DNA of 64,000 bases from RQOF01 sp964461135 (lineage in GTDB: Bacteria; Calditrichota; Calditrichia; RBG-13-44-9), in assembly GCA_964461135.1 (NCBI GenBank), contig CAYWTB010000012.1, positions 25,292 through 89,291 of the forward strand. Direction: 5' to 3'. The notes under the pieces are model-generated. The model did not search any database and was not told the origin of the DNA. It was given only the letters and a program-made list of their open reading frames with translations. The position numbers were made by a program, and so were the translations under genes. Of this stretch, positions 36,156 to 46,289 are shown in pieces. Within the stretch, counting starts at the first letter, position 1. Every line of letters starts with the position of its first letter.

Positions 36156-36392
36156 TTACTTAACAAACAGGCTCAGGACTTTACATTCTCCGTTTTCATC
36201 CAGCCCCCGGCTCATATACTGGGAAATTTTCTGGCCTATCTGATAGATTTTACTTACCTGAATTGGTTTATCAACGGCGCAATAAAATTCTATGGTAATT
36301 TTCGTTTTAAAATCGGACAATGGAGGTATTTCCAGTTCCTGATTGCGGGATTTAACCAGATACGAAACTTGATAATTTTTACATTCCCACAT
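36156..36392 (-). CDS. Small uncharacterised protein (78 residues)
   Basis: Unrecognised ORF, residues MWECKNYQVSYLVKS at the start and ending DENGECKVLSLFVK. I favour it over the overlapping plus-strand ORF at 36078-36419 because it has a good ribosome binding site (GAGG eight bases before ATG), ordinary soluble-protein composition, and a hairpin-plus-T-run terminator 165 bases downstream on the same strand. A mixed beta/alpha domain is suggested by the alternating hydrophobic pattern KITIEFYCAV. No function is proposed. The 374 bases between it and the next minus-strand stop codon (36767) hold nothing else I recognise. Confidence 0.45.
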   Translation of the reverse strand: MWECKNYQVSYLVKSRNQELEIPPLSDFKTKITIEFYCAVDKPIQVSKIYQIGQKISQYMSRGLDENGECKVLSLFVK

Positions 36393-36766
36393 TTATTAAT
36401 CCTCATCTCTTCTATCTGAATGATTATAAATCTATATCTCTTCAAAAAATGATAATGATATGATGGTAATTATCACTGCCGGTTGTCATTGAATGTCCTT
36501 AAGTCACAACTAAAAATAAGGTTATTTGGCCAAAGTCATTAAGAAGAAGAATCGTCCAGATTAATATTCCTTTATTTATGAATTCCTCACTCCTTCCTGA
36601 GCAGGGGCATCCATGAAATAGATTCTGATGCAATTTACAATTGTTATATCATCGGATGCTAACGTTCCTGTCGGAAACTTTGACGGTGGTGTAAATTATT
36701 AAGTGTCGGAAGATGTGTATACAATTATCGGGAACAAAAATCTAAAAAGGAGGAAACGGAAAAATA

Positions 36767-39700
36767 TTAAGAGGGTTTGCTATTTTTCCGGCTGTTCATG
36801 AATTCGGAGGGTGAAATTCCGAATTGTTCTTTAAAAATCTTTGCAAAATGGGACAGATTATTAAATCCAACTTCATAGGCAATTTCGGTAATGTTTCCTG
36901 CCTGTTGCGAGAAGAGCTGGGCGGCCCTTTTAAGTCGCAACGTGCGTAAAAATTCACGGGTGGACTGATCGGTGAGCGCCTTTAATTTGTTATTGAGATG
37001 TTGCCGGCTTACTCCGATTTCCTTACTGAATTCACTGGTGGTAAATTCCGGATTGGAAATATGTATTTCGGCGATTTCAAGAGCACGTTTCAGGAACTGT
37101 TCATCCATTGAATTTACAGTGATTTCGCATGGCTGTATGGTCAGCTCCCTCCCAAAACGTTCCCTTAATTTACGGCGCTGTTCAATAAGGTTTTTTGCCC
37201 TCACCCGTAACTCTTTTACATCGAAGGGTTTGGTAACATAATCATCAGCACCGGTTTCCAGGCCGTGCAGTTTACTCTCCCCGTCTGCGCGGGCAGTCAA
37301 AAGAATAACCGGAATATGCGCAGTGCGCTCGTCGGTCTTAATTTTCCTGCAGAGTTCAAATCCATCCATATCCGGCATCATGATATCACTTATAATCAGG
37401 TGGGGTAATAATTCCACACTTATTTCAAAGCCTTCGGTTCCATCAGAGGCGGTAAATACTGCATACTCATCATCCAGGTAATTAGCCATGTAAACCCGCA
37501 AATCGGGATTATCCTCCACAATCAAAATGGATGGAGACGTTTTCTTTTTTCTTTTATCTTTTTTTGCCCTGACGACCGGCTTTCCTTCCTCTTCTTTTAC
37601 GTCCTGGTCAGCGGACGAAAGAGGGAGCAGGGATGAGGCTTCCGGCCAATTGAAAAATTCCACGTTGCGGGTCTGCTTTTCAATGATTTCGATCGGTTTC
37701 AGGTGATCCTTGCCGAGCGGCAGCCAGACGCTGAAAATACTCCCCTTTCCGGAGTCACTTTTTACGGTTATTTTTCCATAATGACGTTCCACCAACTCCT
37801 TGGTGAGTGCCAGACCAATTCCGGTCCCTTCCAGATTACCGCCGGCATTGTTGTCCCCGTGGTAGAAACGGTCAAAAATGATATCAATTTTATCTTGTGG
37901 AATTCCGGGACCACTGTCTGAGACCGAGATAATCAGATGCTCTTTTCCCGGATTGCCTGAACTAGGGTGACCTGACAGATCTTCATCATTCGATTTTTCC
38001 CTGGAGGTTTTCAACTGGACTTCTACTTTTCCACCTTCCGGTGTGAATTTAAGTGCATTGGAAAGTAAGTTGGTGGTTACCTTTTCCATAATTTCGGTAT
38101 CGATATATGCATGCAGCAGAGATTCCGGATGCTGGAATTTGAGGGTGATTTTTTTCTGCTCCGCCCAGGACGCAAAGGAAACCACCATCGGTTTAAGAAA
38201 GTTAATAACATCTGTCAATTCTGCCTGAAGTTTCATCTCGCCGCTTTCCAGTTTGGAAAGATCCAGTAACTGGCCGATTAATGAATAAAGTCTGCGTGCA
38301 CTGCGATACATGAGTTTTAATTCATATTTATCTTTGCCCTCTGCTGTTTTGGCCATCAGATTTTCTAAAGGTCCCAGGATGAGGGTGAGTGGTGTCCGGA
38401 ATTCATGGGAGATATTTGCAAAAAAATGTGATTTAACCCGGTCAATTTCCTGTAACTTTTCAGACTGAAGTTTCTCGATTTCCAGCTGGTGTTTTATGCG
38501 AATTCGATTTGTCTGTGTCCGCCAGAAGCTTAATAGGATGAAAGCTGTCAGCAGGACATAGGCAATTTTAGCCCAGGTAGTCTGCCACCAGGGGGGAAGT
38601 ATTACAAGATCTATTGAACGACCGGTTTCGTTCCAGTAACCGTCACTGTTGGAAGCTTTTACCCTGAAAATATAGTTTCCGGGATGTACTTTGGAATAAC
38701 GGGCATACTGTCGGGTACCGTTATCTATCCAATTGTTGTCAATGCCCTCCAGTTTATAAGCATATTGATTTTTTTCAGGTGCAATAAAATCCAGAGCGGC
38801 GAATTGAAAACCGAAAAAATTTTGGTCATAATCTAAAACAATTTTCTTTTTTACGGTTATGTTGCTGTCCAGTGGGAAAGGTTTACCGAAAAGACTAAAT
38901 TCGGTAAAGACCACCGGAGGGATTTTTTTATTGATGATTGAGTCGGGCTGGAAATGAAATAATCCTTTTACTGTACCAACCAGAATGGATCCATCATCTT
39001 TTATAAGAAATTTTTTATATTCACTAAAGTTGGAAGTATTCAGATAACTGGTAAAATGATTTTGTACCTTGCTGAATCTGGATAGGCCTGATTTCCTGAG
39101 AATCCATATGTCACCTTGCTTGTCCTCCAGAAGGTTATAAATCCGATCATTAAATATGTCCTTTCCTGGTTCAGCGTACTTAACGAAATGATCTCCGGAT
39201 GGCTGATACTTAAGAAGAAATCCGGCGCATCCGATCCAGATGTCACCCCCGCTATCTTCATAAATGCAGGATATGTTTTCATTTTTCAGGTTTATGGAAT
39301 CTTTGAAAGAAATGTTTAAGGGAATGAAAATATTTTTTTGGGTATCAAATTTAGATAAACCACGTGAATAACCAATCCAGAGATATTTATTTTTATCTAA
39401 ATAAAGTGAATGTACGGTAGAGCTTCTTTCATCTTTATTTTTATTAAAAATTTCATATTTTTTCTTTGCAATGTTGAATTTGATAACATTTCTGTTGGTT
39501 GTTATCCAGTATATATCGTTTTCTTCCTGTATTATTCGGTAAAGTATATTTAGACGGTCATTAGTTCCAGTAAATATAAACTGCTGGAAACTCTGATCGT
39601 TTGGGTTAAATTGAATGAGTCCGTTGTTGGTCAGAAACCAGATATTGCCGGAATGATCTTCCAGGAACTGAAAAATAGCCCACGTTTTGTTATTAAAAAA

Positions 39701-41188
39701 CTTGGAAAATTGTTTTGAAAGATGGGTGATCTTCTGGGTTTCCTTATTATATCTGATAATGTTATTGGTTGTAGAAGCCCAAATTTCATCCGTGCTATCG
39801 ATAAAAAGAAAAAAAACGTTTGATTTTATTGGATCAGACCAGACTTTCTTAAGAAGGGAAATGTTTTTATCTATCTCGAATAAACCTTTACTGGTAGCCA
39901 GCCAGATACAACCCTCCGAATCTTCATCAATAACATTAATTTTTGATTGTATGGGGGAGGTCTCTTTATTTTCAAAAACGGTAAGGTAATTTATTAATTT
40001 TCGTTTTAAGTTGTATTTAAACACTCCATTATCGCTACAAATCCAGATATTTCCTGCTTCGTCAGGGTAGAAATTGAAAATGCTACCCTGAGTTAAGGAT
40101 AGAAAATTGCTGATTTCTTCCCGGCCATCTGTAAATTGATTTTTTATTTTATTAAAAAATATTAAACCTGAGTAACTGGCCATCCAAAATTTTCCAAATG
40201 GATCCTCAAATATTTCGGAAAAAAAACCTGAAGGTGGCTTTTCCAAACTAAGATAATTGCATTTATAAGAACTATATGATTGTGTCTGTCTGTTAAATTT
40301 TGCCAGGATATTCTTGTATGGTAACCAGAAGTTTCCTTCCTTATCCTTATAAAACCTTCTATTTACTGTCTCATCTGTAGGATCACGGCCACCGTTGAAA
40401 AGGGGAAAAAATTGTTTTTGTTCCGATTTAGTATTGAAGCGGATCAGCCCTTTACAAGACTGGAGCCACAAAACATTTTCCGGATCCTCACAAATAATCT
40501 GAATATCATCATTAATATAGTTCTTTCCCTTCGTTGTGAATTTTAAACTTTTTTCAAACGATTCAGAGGCTGGTTGGTACTTATACAGACAACAATTGGT
40601 GGCGATCCATAGATTTTTTGCTTTATCTTCATAAAAGTTATTAATTTGATTGCTGTTGATATTACCCTTATCGCTGGTCAGATATTGATAGGAGATAAAA
40701 GAATCAGATTCCCTAATGTATCGATTTACCCCACCCAGATACGTACCAACCCAAAGATTGTTTTGGTGGTCTTCAAAAATTGATGTTATGGAATTATCAC
40801 TCAGATTGAAGGGACGGTCAGGGTTCTGGAAATAGTTTTTCAATTGGAGATCATAAGGATTAAATTTCATGAGTCCACATTCCAGGCCTCCCAGCCAGAA
40901 ATTTCCGAAAGAGTCTTTAAATATGATAGTGACCTCACGTTTTCTTTTGGGTTCTTTCGGGAACAGGATCATATTTTCTATAGATCTGCCATCATACCGG
41001 TCCAGTCCATTTTTGGTAAGAAACCAGAAAAAACCAAGACTATCAATACGTACACTATACACTGAATTGCTGGATAGACCATCGTCCAGAGTCAGATGTT
41101 GAAAATTCAAATCCATATTACGTCCGGTACCTGTATTTACCAGAAAAAAGACAAAGATAACCGGAAAAATTTTACGTATTATTTTCAT
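36767..41188 (-). CDS. Hybrid two-component system (Reg_prop sensor, kinase, receiver, AraC output)
   Basis: 1473-residue one-protein signalling system of the HTCS type. In order: signal peptide (1-22); periplasmic beta-propeller repeats of the form 'DxxGNIWIGT..GL.(K/R)(Y/F)' (about 25-760); a Y_Y_Y domain (YAYKLEGIDNNWIDNG, PGNYIFRVKASNSDG); one membrane helix after WWQTTWAKIAYVLL; HisKA with phospho-acceptor His928 in ISHEFRTPL; HATPase with NLLSNALKF and DSGPGIP and GTGIGLAL; receiver from residue 1220 with Asp1268 in IISDIMMP; and a C-terminal AraC helix-turn-helix (about 1375-1465). Such proteins usually sense oligosaccharides and regulate adjacent utilisation genes; here the adjacent gene is a beta-helix surface protein. 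Confidence 0.95.
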   Translation of the reverse strand: MKIIRKIFPVIFVFFLVNTGTGRNMDLNFQHLTLDDGLSSNSVYSVRIDSLGFFWFLTKNGLDRYDGRSIENMILFPKEPKRKREVTIIFKDSFGNFWLGGLECGLMKFNPYDLQLKNYFQNPDRPFNLSDNSITSIFEDHQNNLWVGTYLGGVNRYIRESDSFISYQYLTSDKGNINSNQINNFYEDKAKNLWIATNCCLYKYQPASESFEKSLKFTTKGKNYINDDIQIICEDPENVLWLQSCKGLIRFNTKSEQKQFFPLFNGGRDPTDETVNRRFYKDKEGNFWLPYKNILAKFNRQTQSYSSYKCNYLSLEKPPSGFFSEIFEDPFGKFWMASYSGLIFFNKIKNQFTDGREEISNFLSLTQGSIFNFYPDEAGNIWICSDNGVFKYNLKRKLINYLTVFENKETSPIQSKINVIDEDSEGCIWLATSKGLFEIDKNISLLKKVWSDPIKSNVFFLFIDSTDEIWASTTNNIIRYNKETQKITHLSKQFSKFFNNKTWAIFQFLEDHSGNIWFLTNNGLIQFNPNDQSFQQFIFTGTNDRLNILYRIIQEENDIYWITTNRNVIKFNIAKKKYEIFNKNKDERSSTVHSLYLDKNKYLWIGYSRGLSKFDTQKNIFIPLNISFKDSINLKNENISCIYEDSGGDIWIGCAGFLLKYQPSGDHFVKYAEPGKDIFNDRIYNLLEDKQGDIWILRKSGLSRFSKVQNHFTSYLNTSNFSEYKKFLIKDDGSILVGTVKGLFHFQPDSIINKKIPPVVFTEFSLFGKPFPLDSNITVKKKIVLDYDQNFFGFQFAALDFIAPEKNQYAYKLEGIDNNWIDNGTRQYARYSKVHPGNYIFRVKASNSDGYWNETGRSIDLVILPPWWQTTWAKIAYVLLTAFILLSFWRTQTNRIRIKHQLEIEKLQSEKLQEIDRVKSHFFANISHEFRTPLTLILGPLENLMAKTAEGKDKYELKLMYRSARRLYSLIGQLLDLSKLESGEMKLQAELTDVINFLKPMVVSFASWAEQKKITLKFQHPESLLHAYIDTEIMEKVTTNLLSNALKFTPEGGKVEVQLKTSREKSNDEDLSGHPSSGNPGKEHLIISVSDSGPGIPQDKIDIIFDRFYHGDNNAGGNLEGTGIGLALTKELVERHYGKITVKSDSGKGSIFSVWLPLGKDHLKPIEIIEKQTRNVEFFNWPEASSLLPLSSADQDVKEEEGKPVVRAKKDKRKKKTSPSILIVEDNPDLRVYMANYLDDEYAVFTASDGTEGFEISVELLPHLIISDIMMPDMDGFELCRKIKTDERTAHIPVILLTARADGESKLHGLETGADDYVTKPFDVKELRVRAKNLIEQRRKLRERFGRELTIQPCEITVNSMDEQFLKRALEIAEIHISNPEFTTSEFSKEIGVSRQHLNNKLKALTDQSTREFLRTLRLKRAAQLFSQQAGNITEIAYEVGFNNLSHFAKIFKEQFGISPSEFMNSRKNSKPS

Positions 41189-41314
41189 GAAAAATGTAAG
41201 GAAATTTATCTATTTTTTTTACATGAAAGACCAAACGATCAAATTTGAACTATTGATTTATTCATTAAACTAAGAAAAAATAAAAAAAAAGTCAAATTTA
41301 ATCGTATTTGCAGC

Positions 41315-41344
41315 AAAAAAGGGAAGCAGACCAGCTGCTTCCCT
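41315..41344 (-). terminator. Rho-independent terminator after the beta-helix protein gene
   Basis: A perfect 10-bp stem AGGGAAGCAG / CTGCTTCCCT with a 5-base loop, followed on the minus strand by TTTTTT. It lies 45 bases beyond the stop codon at 41389 and ends that transcript before the hybrid sensor gene, which must therefore have its own promoter in 41189-41314. Confidence 0.9.
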
Positions 41345-41388
41345 CCAATGTGTTGTTATGCTGCATGTGTTGCCGAAACAAGCTTGCT

Positions 41389-44300
41389 CTATTTCATGAC
41401 GATTAATTTTCTTGTCTGGCAATAATTGCCGGCAGTAAGCCGGTAAAAATATACTCCGCTGCCCAGACGATTCGCTTCCAACCGGACGTTATGATATCCT
41501 GCTGGCTGTTGTTCATCAATCAATGTTGCAACATCCTGACCTAAAATATTAAATATTTCTATCCGGACATGGGCCAACCTTGGCAATCCATAACGTATGT
41601 TGGTGACAGGATTAAATGGATTAGGATAATTTTGCATCAGCACAAACTCTGTGGGGATCTGATCTTGCCAGTTGTCTTCGATACCCACAACACCGATCAC
41701 TATTGCCAAAATAGAATCCACCGCGGTAGCACCGCTGTCATCGGTAACGGTCATGTAAATGGGTGCGGAATAGTTGGTATTGGCCAGGGAGGATATTGAT
41801 AGTTCACCGGTTGTGGAATCGTAAAGTGCTACAAGGGCCGTGGCGGTGGGTTCGAATAGGTATTGCAGCAGACTGTCTACTATATCCGGATCTTCCACAT
41901 AACTCCAGATGTCAAGGGTGGCGGAAGTATCCGCCTCAAAAGTAACTGTGTCGGGTAAACCTATGATTGTCGGTGGATCATTCAGGTTGGTGATGGTTAC
42001 CTGGAAAGTATCCCTTACCATGAGTCCTGGTGTGTCATGGGCGATGACCACCATATTTCCTATCCCGAAAAAGTTACTTTCTGCCGAGACGAAGAAGCTG
42101 TCCGAGATCAGATGATGATGAATTTGGGTATTGGCAGAAATGAAGGTGAAGCGCAGAGTATCCATGGGATTGGGGTCCGAGAAAATCGTATTTAGATCTT
42201 TGCACACCAGATGCATGCCGCTGTCTTCCCCGTAGGTGACATCGGAAAGGGGATTCACCACAAATGGTGGGTAATTCCCCGGCACAAATTCATCGGCACC
42301 GATGTCGGGAAAGTTGGGATCACGTAAGTCTCCATCTATATCATCGATGATTTCCGGCAGCAGAGTGGCAGTGCTGTCCAGTACCGGATTAGTAACGTGC
42401 AGATTACTGGCAGGTTCATAATACCCCGGATCGGCTGAAATGGAATAGAGATCCTTTCCGGATAGGTTCCTCAATGAATCCAGACTGGGAACCGTGGTAC
42501 CGCCCCAATAGGCAAGATTGGGGCCGGTGGTGTATATATCATTGTAATCACTGGCCACGATATCAGTGGGATCTCCCACATAATAGGTATATCCATCACA
42601 ACTATTACTTAAAATATTGTTGATAACCTGTAATCCTGAGCAGGCTCCGGTAATGTTCATACTCCGACCATTGGTTAAGGTACTGGATCCGACGATATTA
42701 ATGTTATTGGAATAAATTTTCAGGTTTGAAGAATTATCGATAATTAGTCCATACTTGTTTCCGGTCCCCCCGCCAGCGATTATGAAATTGTTGGCAATGA
42801 GGCCCTCTTCACCAGCAGTGCAATTGCAAGCTTGAATATACAAAGCATGTCTGCCCGAAGCATTGATCTTATTTTTCACAATCTCGAAAGGTCCGCTAAT
42901 TTGGTAAAGCCTAACAGCATAAGGATAAAGATTAGAAAGAAAAATCTGATCCATAACATTGCCGGTGATGACGGGTGCATAGTTGCCACTAACGAAAATA
43001 GCTGTTCGCATTAACCGGAAAGTATTATCTGTTATATAAAGTCTGGATTGGTCACCACTAGTGGTAATGGCGTTATGTCCTCCCCCTTCAAAATAGTTAC
43101 CGGTAATCACGCGTTGCTGGGCATAGTTAAGCGTCCCAATTCGCATCAGTTGGTAATCACCCGAGCTGCCTGAAACAGTATGGTATGGAGGTCCATAAAT
43201 CCGGTTCTGCCGGATTTGTATATTCTCTGTTTCACCATAGAAATCGAAGACCCGATAATTGAGTGTACCAGTTGTATCAGAAAACAGTGTAAGTAGTTCA
43301 AAAGAAAGATGATCCGCACCGCAGAACCAAATGGTATAATTGTCGTCTACTCCGGCTGGGGTATGGTATGGTGCAGGGATACATCTTCCGGATTGCCACT
43401 GTGGGAGGGTAAAAACCACTGTATCCTGCCAGGAAGTGCCGGGAATGCTCCTGATTTTCAGTTGTTCCTGGTAGTCTCCGGCAAGGGCCTCCACGGTTAC
43501 AGGACCGGATACCCCCCGCCAACCCAGGGAATCGTAAGCTTCACTGAATGATCCGAAATTTCCGCCGGGACCGATAGTAAGCGTACCTGTATAGAGTATC
43601 GAACTGGGATTCCCGTTAAACTCGCAGCAGCCAATATCGGGACTGTTGGGATCGCGAGGATTGCCATCGATATCATCCGAGACCTCCGGAACTGGCGTGG
43701 CTGCCGCGTCTAGCCAGGGGTGGGTAGTATAAGGTTGATTCAAATCCGGGAACATGGGATAAACTGAAATGGAATGCAGATCCTGCCCGCTCACCCGCTG
43801 CAGCGAATCCAGATTAGGACAGCTGACACCACCCCAGGCTGCCAGCGCATTGGAAGCATTATAGATGTTGTTGTAATCCGATACAGATATCATCGAGGGA
43901 GTCACAGAATATGCACCCACCTGATCTAAACAGATAAAATTGTTATTTAAGACCCGCATATTGCTGGCTGGATAGCCGGCACTGCTTGCCAGAAAAACGC
44001 CGTATGATCCCACCTCCTCGAAAATGACGGTATTATAGAATATATCTTGAAAAGAACATGAAAATTGGATTTGTATCCCACGAAGATAACTAGTGGATGG
44101 TCCGGTGTTTTTAACAAAATTATTAGCAATCAGTCCCCGTTCACTGGCACTACTTTCACATCCAGAAATGGTAATACCGGAATATGACCGAAAGTATATT
44201 CTGTTTTTAAGAACTTTTAATGCCCCATAACAACCACCCAAAAGAATTCCATCGCCGGTAATTGAAGTTTCATGAATTTCATTGTTCTCAATCAGCGGGG

Positions 44301-46263
44301 CATGATGGGCATCCAGGCGGATACCGACACCTACATTATTGAAAACATTACCAATTATTCTGGTCTTAGTAGGCCGGTAATAGTAGTCCGATCCAAATAA
44401 TTCAATTCCGCTTCCACTGTTAAAGACATTTCCAATGATTAATACCGAATCGGTGCGGGCGCTTCCGGCAATCACTCTTCCTCCGGTTGATGTTCCGTTA
44501 ATAATATTATTCAAGATATTGATATTTGGATTATGCCCGTAAAAATGGAAAGACCGGGCATAAGAGGGTCCGGTGGCCGAAAAGGTCATATTGCGGAAGG
44601 TCAGATGTCGACTTCCGTATAATTTGACCAGGTAATCATCTTCAGCGGTGGTTGCGCTATCGGTGAGGATGACGTCATCCGCATTTCCGGTTTGGGATTG
44701 GAAAACCAGTGAATTCTGCCCGGAGGTACCCGGGATGCTCCTGATAAGAACCCTTTCTTGATAGGTACCGTTTAAGAAATTGATAGTTACCGAGCCAGAT
44801 ATACCCCGCCAGATGAGGGAATCCAACGCTTCTGCAAAACTCCCGAAATCGCCACTGCTTCCGATGCTCAACGATCCTGCATACGTTGTGGAATTTTGAT
44901 TTGAGTTGTATTCGCAGCAGCCGATATCAGGATAGTCTGGATCACGTGGATTGCCATCGATATCTTCGGTGACCTCCGGCAGTGGCGTTCCGGCACCATC
45001 CAACCAGTGATGAGTAGTGTACGGTGCATTCATGTCTGGAAAATTGGGATAGATGGATAGAGAGTTCTGGTCCATACTACTGATATTTTGCAGCGAATCC
45101 AGATCCGGACATCCGGTACCTCCCCAATAAACCAGAAAATTACCGGCTGAATAGATATTATTATAATCCGAAACTGTAATAGCTGCTGGAGTTTCTATGA
45201 TATATGGCCGACTATCGTCTGGCGTAAAAACACAGTTGTTTTGTAATCTTATATTGTTACCTCCGGAATTTACCCCAAGGCCATAACCGCCTGTGAATCC
45301 AGCAGACTCAAAGATAATGGTATTATGATAAATATCCTGATAGTGTGAATTTCCACTTACTAAAAGTGGATGCACAGAACCATAGGTTGGTGTTCCTGCT
45401 CGGACAAAATTATTGGCAATCAATCCTCGCCCTCCGGAAGATCCCAGGCAACCATCGATCTGGATACCTTCATATCTGACAATCTTAACCCGGTTCTTTG
45501 TTACTTTTAATGCACCCGGACACGTTGCTATAATAATACCACTCCCCGATGACCAGTTTACCAGAACAGTGTTTCCTGAAACCAGCGGTGCCACATGATT
45601 CCTAAGATAGATACCATGCCTCATGTTATTAAAGGTATTATTCAAAATTCTGGTGCTACCTGCCGGATAGTTTGAGTGATTTTGCAAAAAGATGCCATAT
45701 CCCTGGTTGAAAGTGTTGTTGCTAACCAATAAATTATCACAAGAATTTTGGTTATAAATTTCGGGAGAAAAAATGGTGGCCAGGTTATTGGTGGATGAAC
45801 CGCTGGTGAGAACGTTTAAAATACTATTCGTGATCGAATTGTAACGGGCGTTATTTTCCAGGTCAAAGATTCTTCCATAGTCTACACTGTGGGATTCGAG
45901 CGTCAAATGTTTGAAGGCGATATAATCGGCACCATCCAATTTCACCACATAATTATTGGTTTGGGTGGTAGAGTCCCATAAGACCACACTGTCTGCCACG
46001 CCAGCCTGGGATTGGAATGTAATGGTGTTGGTATTACTGGTACCGCTGATTTCCGGAATCACAAATTGTTCATGGTAAGTGCCGGTTTGAACATCGAAAA
46101 TAACCGAGTCAGATACGCCCTGAGAAACCAGGCTGTCAATTGCTTCAGTAAAAGTGAGAAAATCGCCACCCGGACCTATCTGATAATGTCCGGCAAGCTG
46201 TGCGGGTGTTAAATCAATTAAAAATAAGGTACTGATGATGATAAGTGAGAATAAATTTTTCAT
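41389..46263 (-). CDS. Giant secreted three-module beta-helix surface protein
   Basis: 1624 residues. A signal peptide (LFSLIIISTLFLIDLTPA) is followed by three homologous modules of roughly 430-460 residues, each opening with (I)GxxGDFxxFxEAxDSL and RSIPGTS-type strands, containing right-handed parallel beta-helix repeats rich in Asn (RIIGNVFNN, ITGNYFEGG), and closing with DIDGNPRDPxxPDIGCCE-type sequence. Two cadherin/BIG-like domains (about 1350-1530) and a sorting-type C-terminus (LMQNYPNPFNPVTNIRY...GVYFYRLTAGN...LIVMK) follow. Likely a surface-exposed polysaccharide-binding protein or lyase-like protein. The ATG has a CGGAGAA site. Module 3 contains an out-of-frame stretch (see findings). 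Confidence 0.88.
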   Translation of the reverse strand: MKNLFSLIIISTLFLIDLTPAQLAGHYQIGPGGDFLTFTEAIDSLVSQGVSDSVIFDVQTGTYHEQFVIPEISGTSNTNTITFQSQAGVADSVVLWDSTTQTNNYVVKLDGADYIAFKHLTLESHSVDYGRIFDLENNARYNSITNSILNVLTSGSSTNNLATIFSPEIYNQNSCDNLLVSNNTFNQGYGIFLQNHSNYPAGSTRILNNTFNNMRHGIYLRNHVAPLVSGNTVLVNWSSGSGIIIATCPGALKVTKNRVKIVRYEGIQIDGCLGSSGGRGLIANNFVRAGTPTYGSVHPLLVSGNSHYQDIYHNTIIFESAGFTGGYGLGVNSGGNNIRLQNNCVFTPDDSRPYIIETPAAITVSDYNNIYSAGNFLVYWGGTGCPDLDSLQNISSMDQNSLSIYPNFPDMNAPYTTHHWLDGAGTPLPEVTEDIDGNPRDPDYPDIGCCEYNSNQNSTTYAGSLSIGSSGDFGSFAEALDSLIWRGISGSVTINFLNGTYQERVLIRSIPGTSGQNSLVFQSQTGNADDVILTDSATTAEDDYLVKLYGSRHLTFRNMTFSATGPSYARSFHFYGHNPNINILNNIINGTSTGGRVIAGSARTDSVLIIGNVFNSGSGIELFGSDYYYRPTKTRIIGNVFNNVGVGIRLDAHHAPLIENNEIHETSITGDGILLGGCYGALKVLKNRIYFRSYSGITISGCESSASERGLIANNFVKNTGPSTSYLRGIQIQFSCSFQDIFYNTVIFEEVGSYGVFLASSAGYPASNMRVLNNNFICLDQVGAYSVTPSMISVSDYNNIYNASNALAAWGGVSCPNLDSLQRVSGQDLHSISVYPMFPDLNQPYTTHPWLDAAATPVPEVSDDIDGNPRDPNSPDIGCCEFNGNPSSILYTGTLTIGPGGNFGSFSEAYDSLGWRGVSGPVTVEALAGDYQEQLKIRSIPGTSWQDTVVFTLPQWQSGRCIPAPYHTPAGVDDNYTIWFCGADHLSFELLTLFSDTTGTLNYRVFDFYGETENIQIRQNRIYGPPYHTVSGSSGDYQLMRIGTLNYAQQRVITGNYFEGGGHNAITTSGDQSRLYITDNTFRLMRTAIFVSGNYAPVITGNVMDQIFLSNLYPYAVRLYQISGPFEIVKNKINASGRHALYIQACNCTAGEEGLIANNFIIAGGGTGNKYGLIIDNSSNLKIYSNNINIVGSSTLTNGRSMNITGACSGLQVINNILSNSCDGYTYYVGDPTDIVASDYNDIYTTGPNLAYWGGTTVPSLDSLRNLSGKDLYSISADPGYYEPASNLHVTNPVLDSTATLLPEIIDDIDGDLRDPNFPDIGADEFVPGNYPPFVVNPLSDVTYGEDSGMHLVCKDLNTIFSDPNPMDTLRFTFISANTQIHHHLISDSFFVSAESNFFGIGNMVVIAHDTPGLMVRDTFQVTITNLNDPPTIIGLPDTVTFEADTSATLDIWSYVEDPDIVDSLLQYLFEPTATALVALYDSTTGELSISSLANTNYSAPIYMTVTDDSGATAVDSILAIVIGVVGIEDNWQDQIPTEFVLMQNYPNPFNPVTNIRYGLPRLAHVRIEIFNILGQDVATLIDEQQPAGYHNVRLEANRLGSGVYFYRLTAGNYCQTRKLIVMK

Positions 46264-46289
46264 GATTATTCTCCGTATTTTATATTCAG

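Noticed and set aside
36078..36419. 113-residue plus-strand ORF
   Set aside because: Antisense to the better-supported 78-residue ORF; hydrophobic composition typical of a shadow frame.
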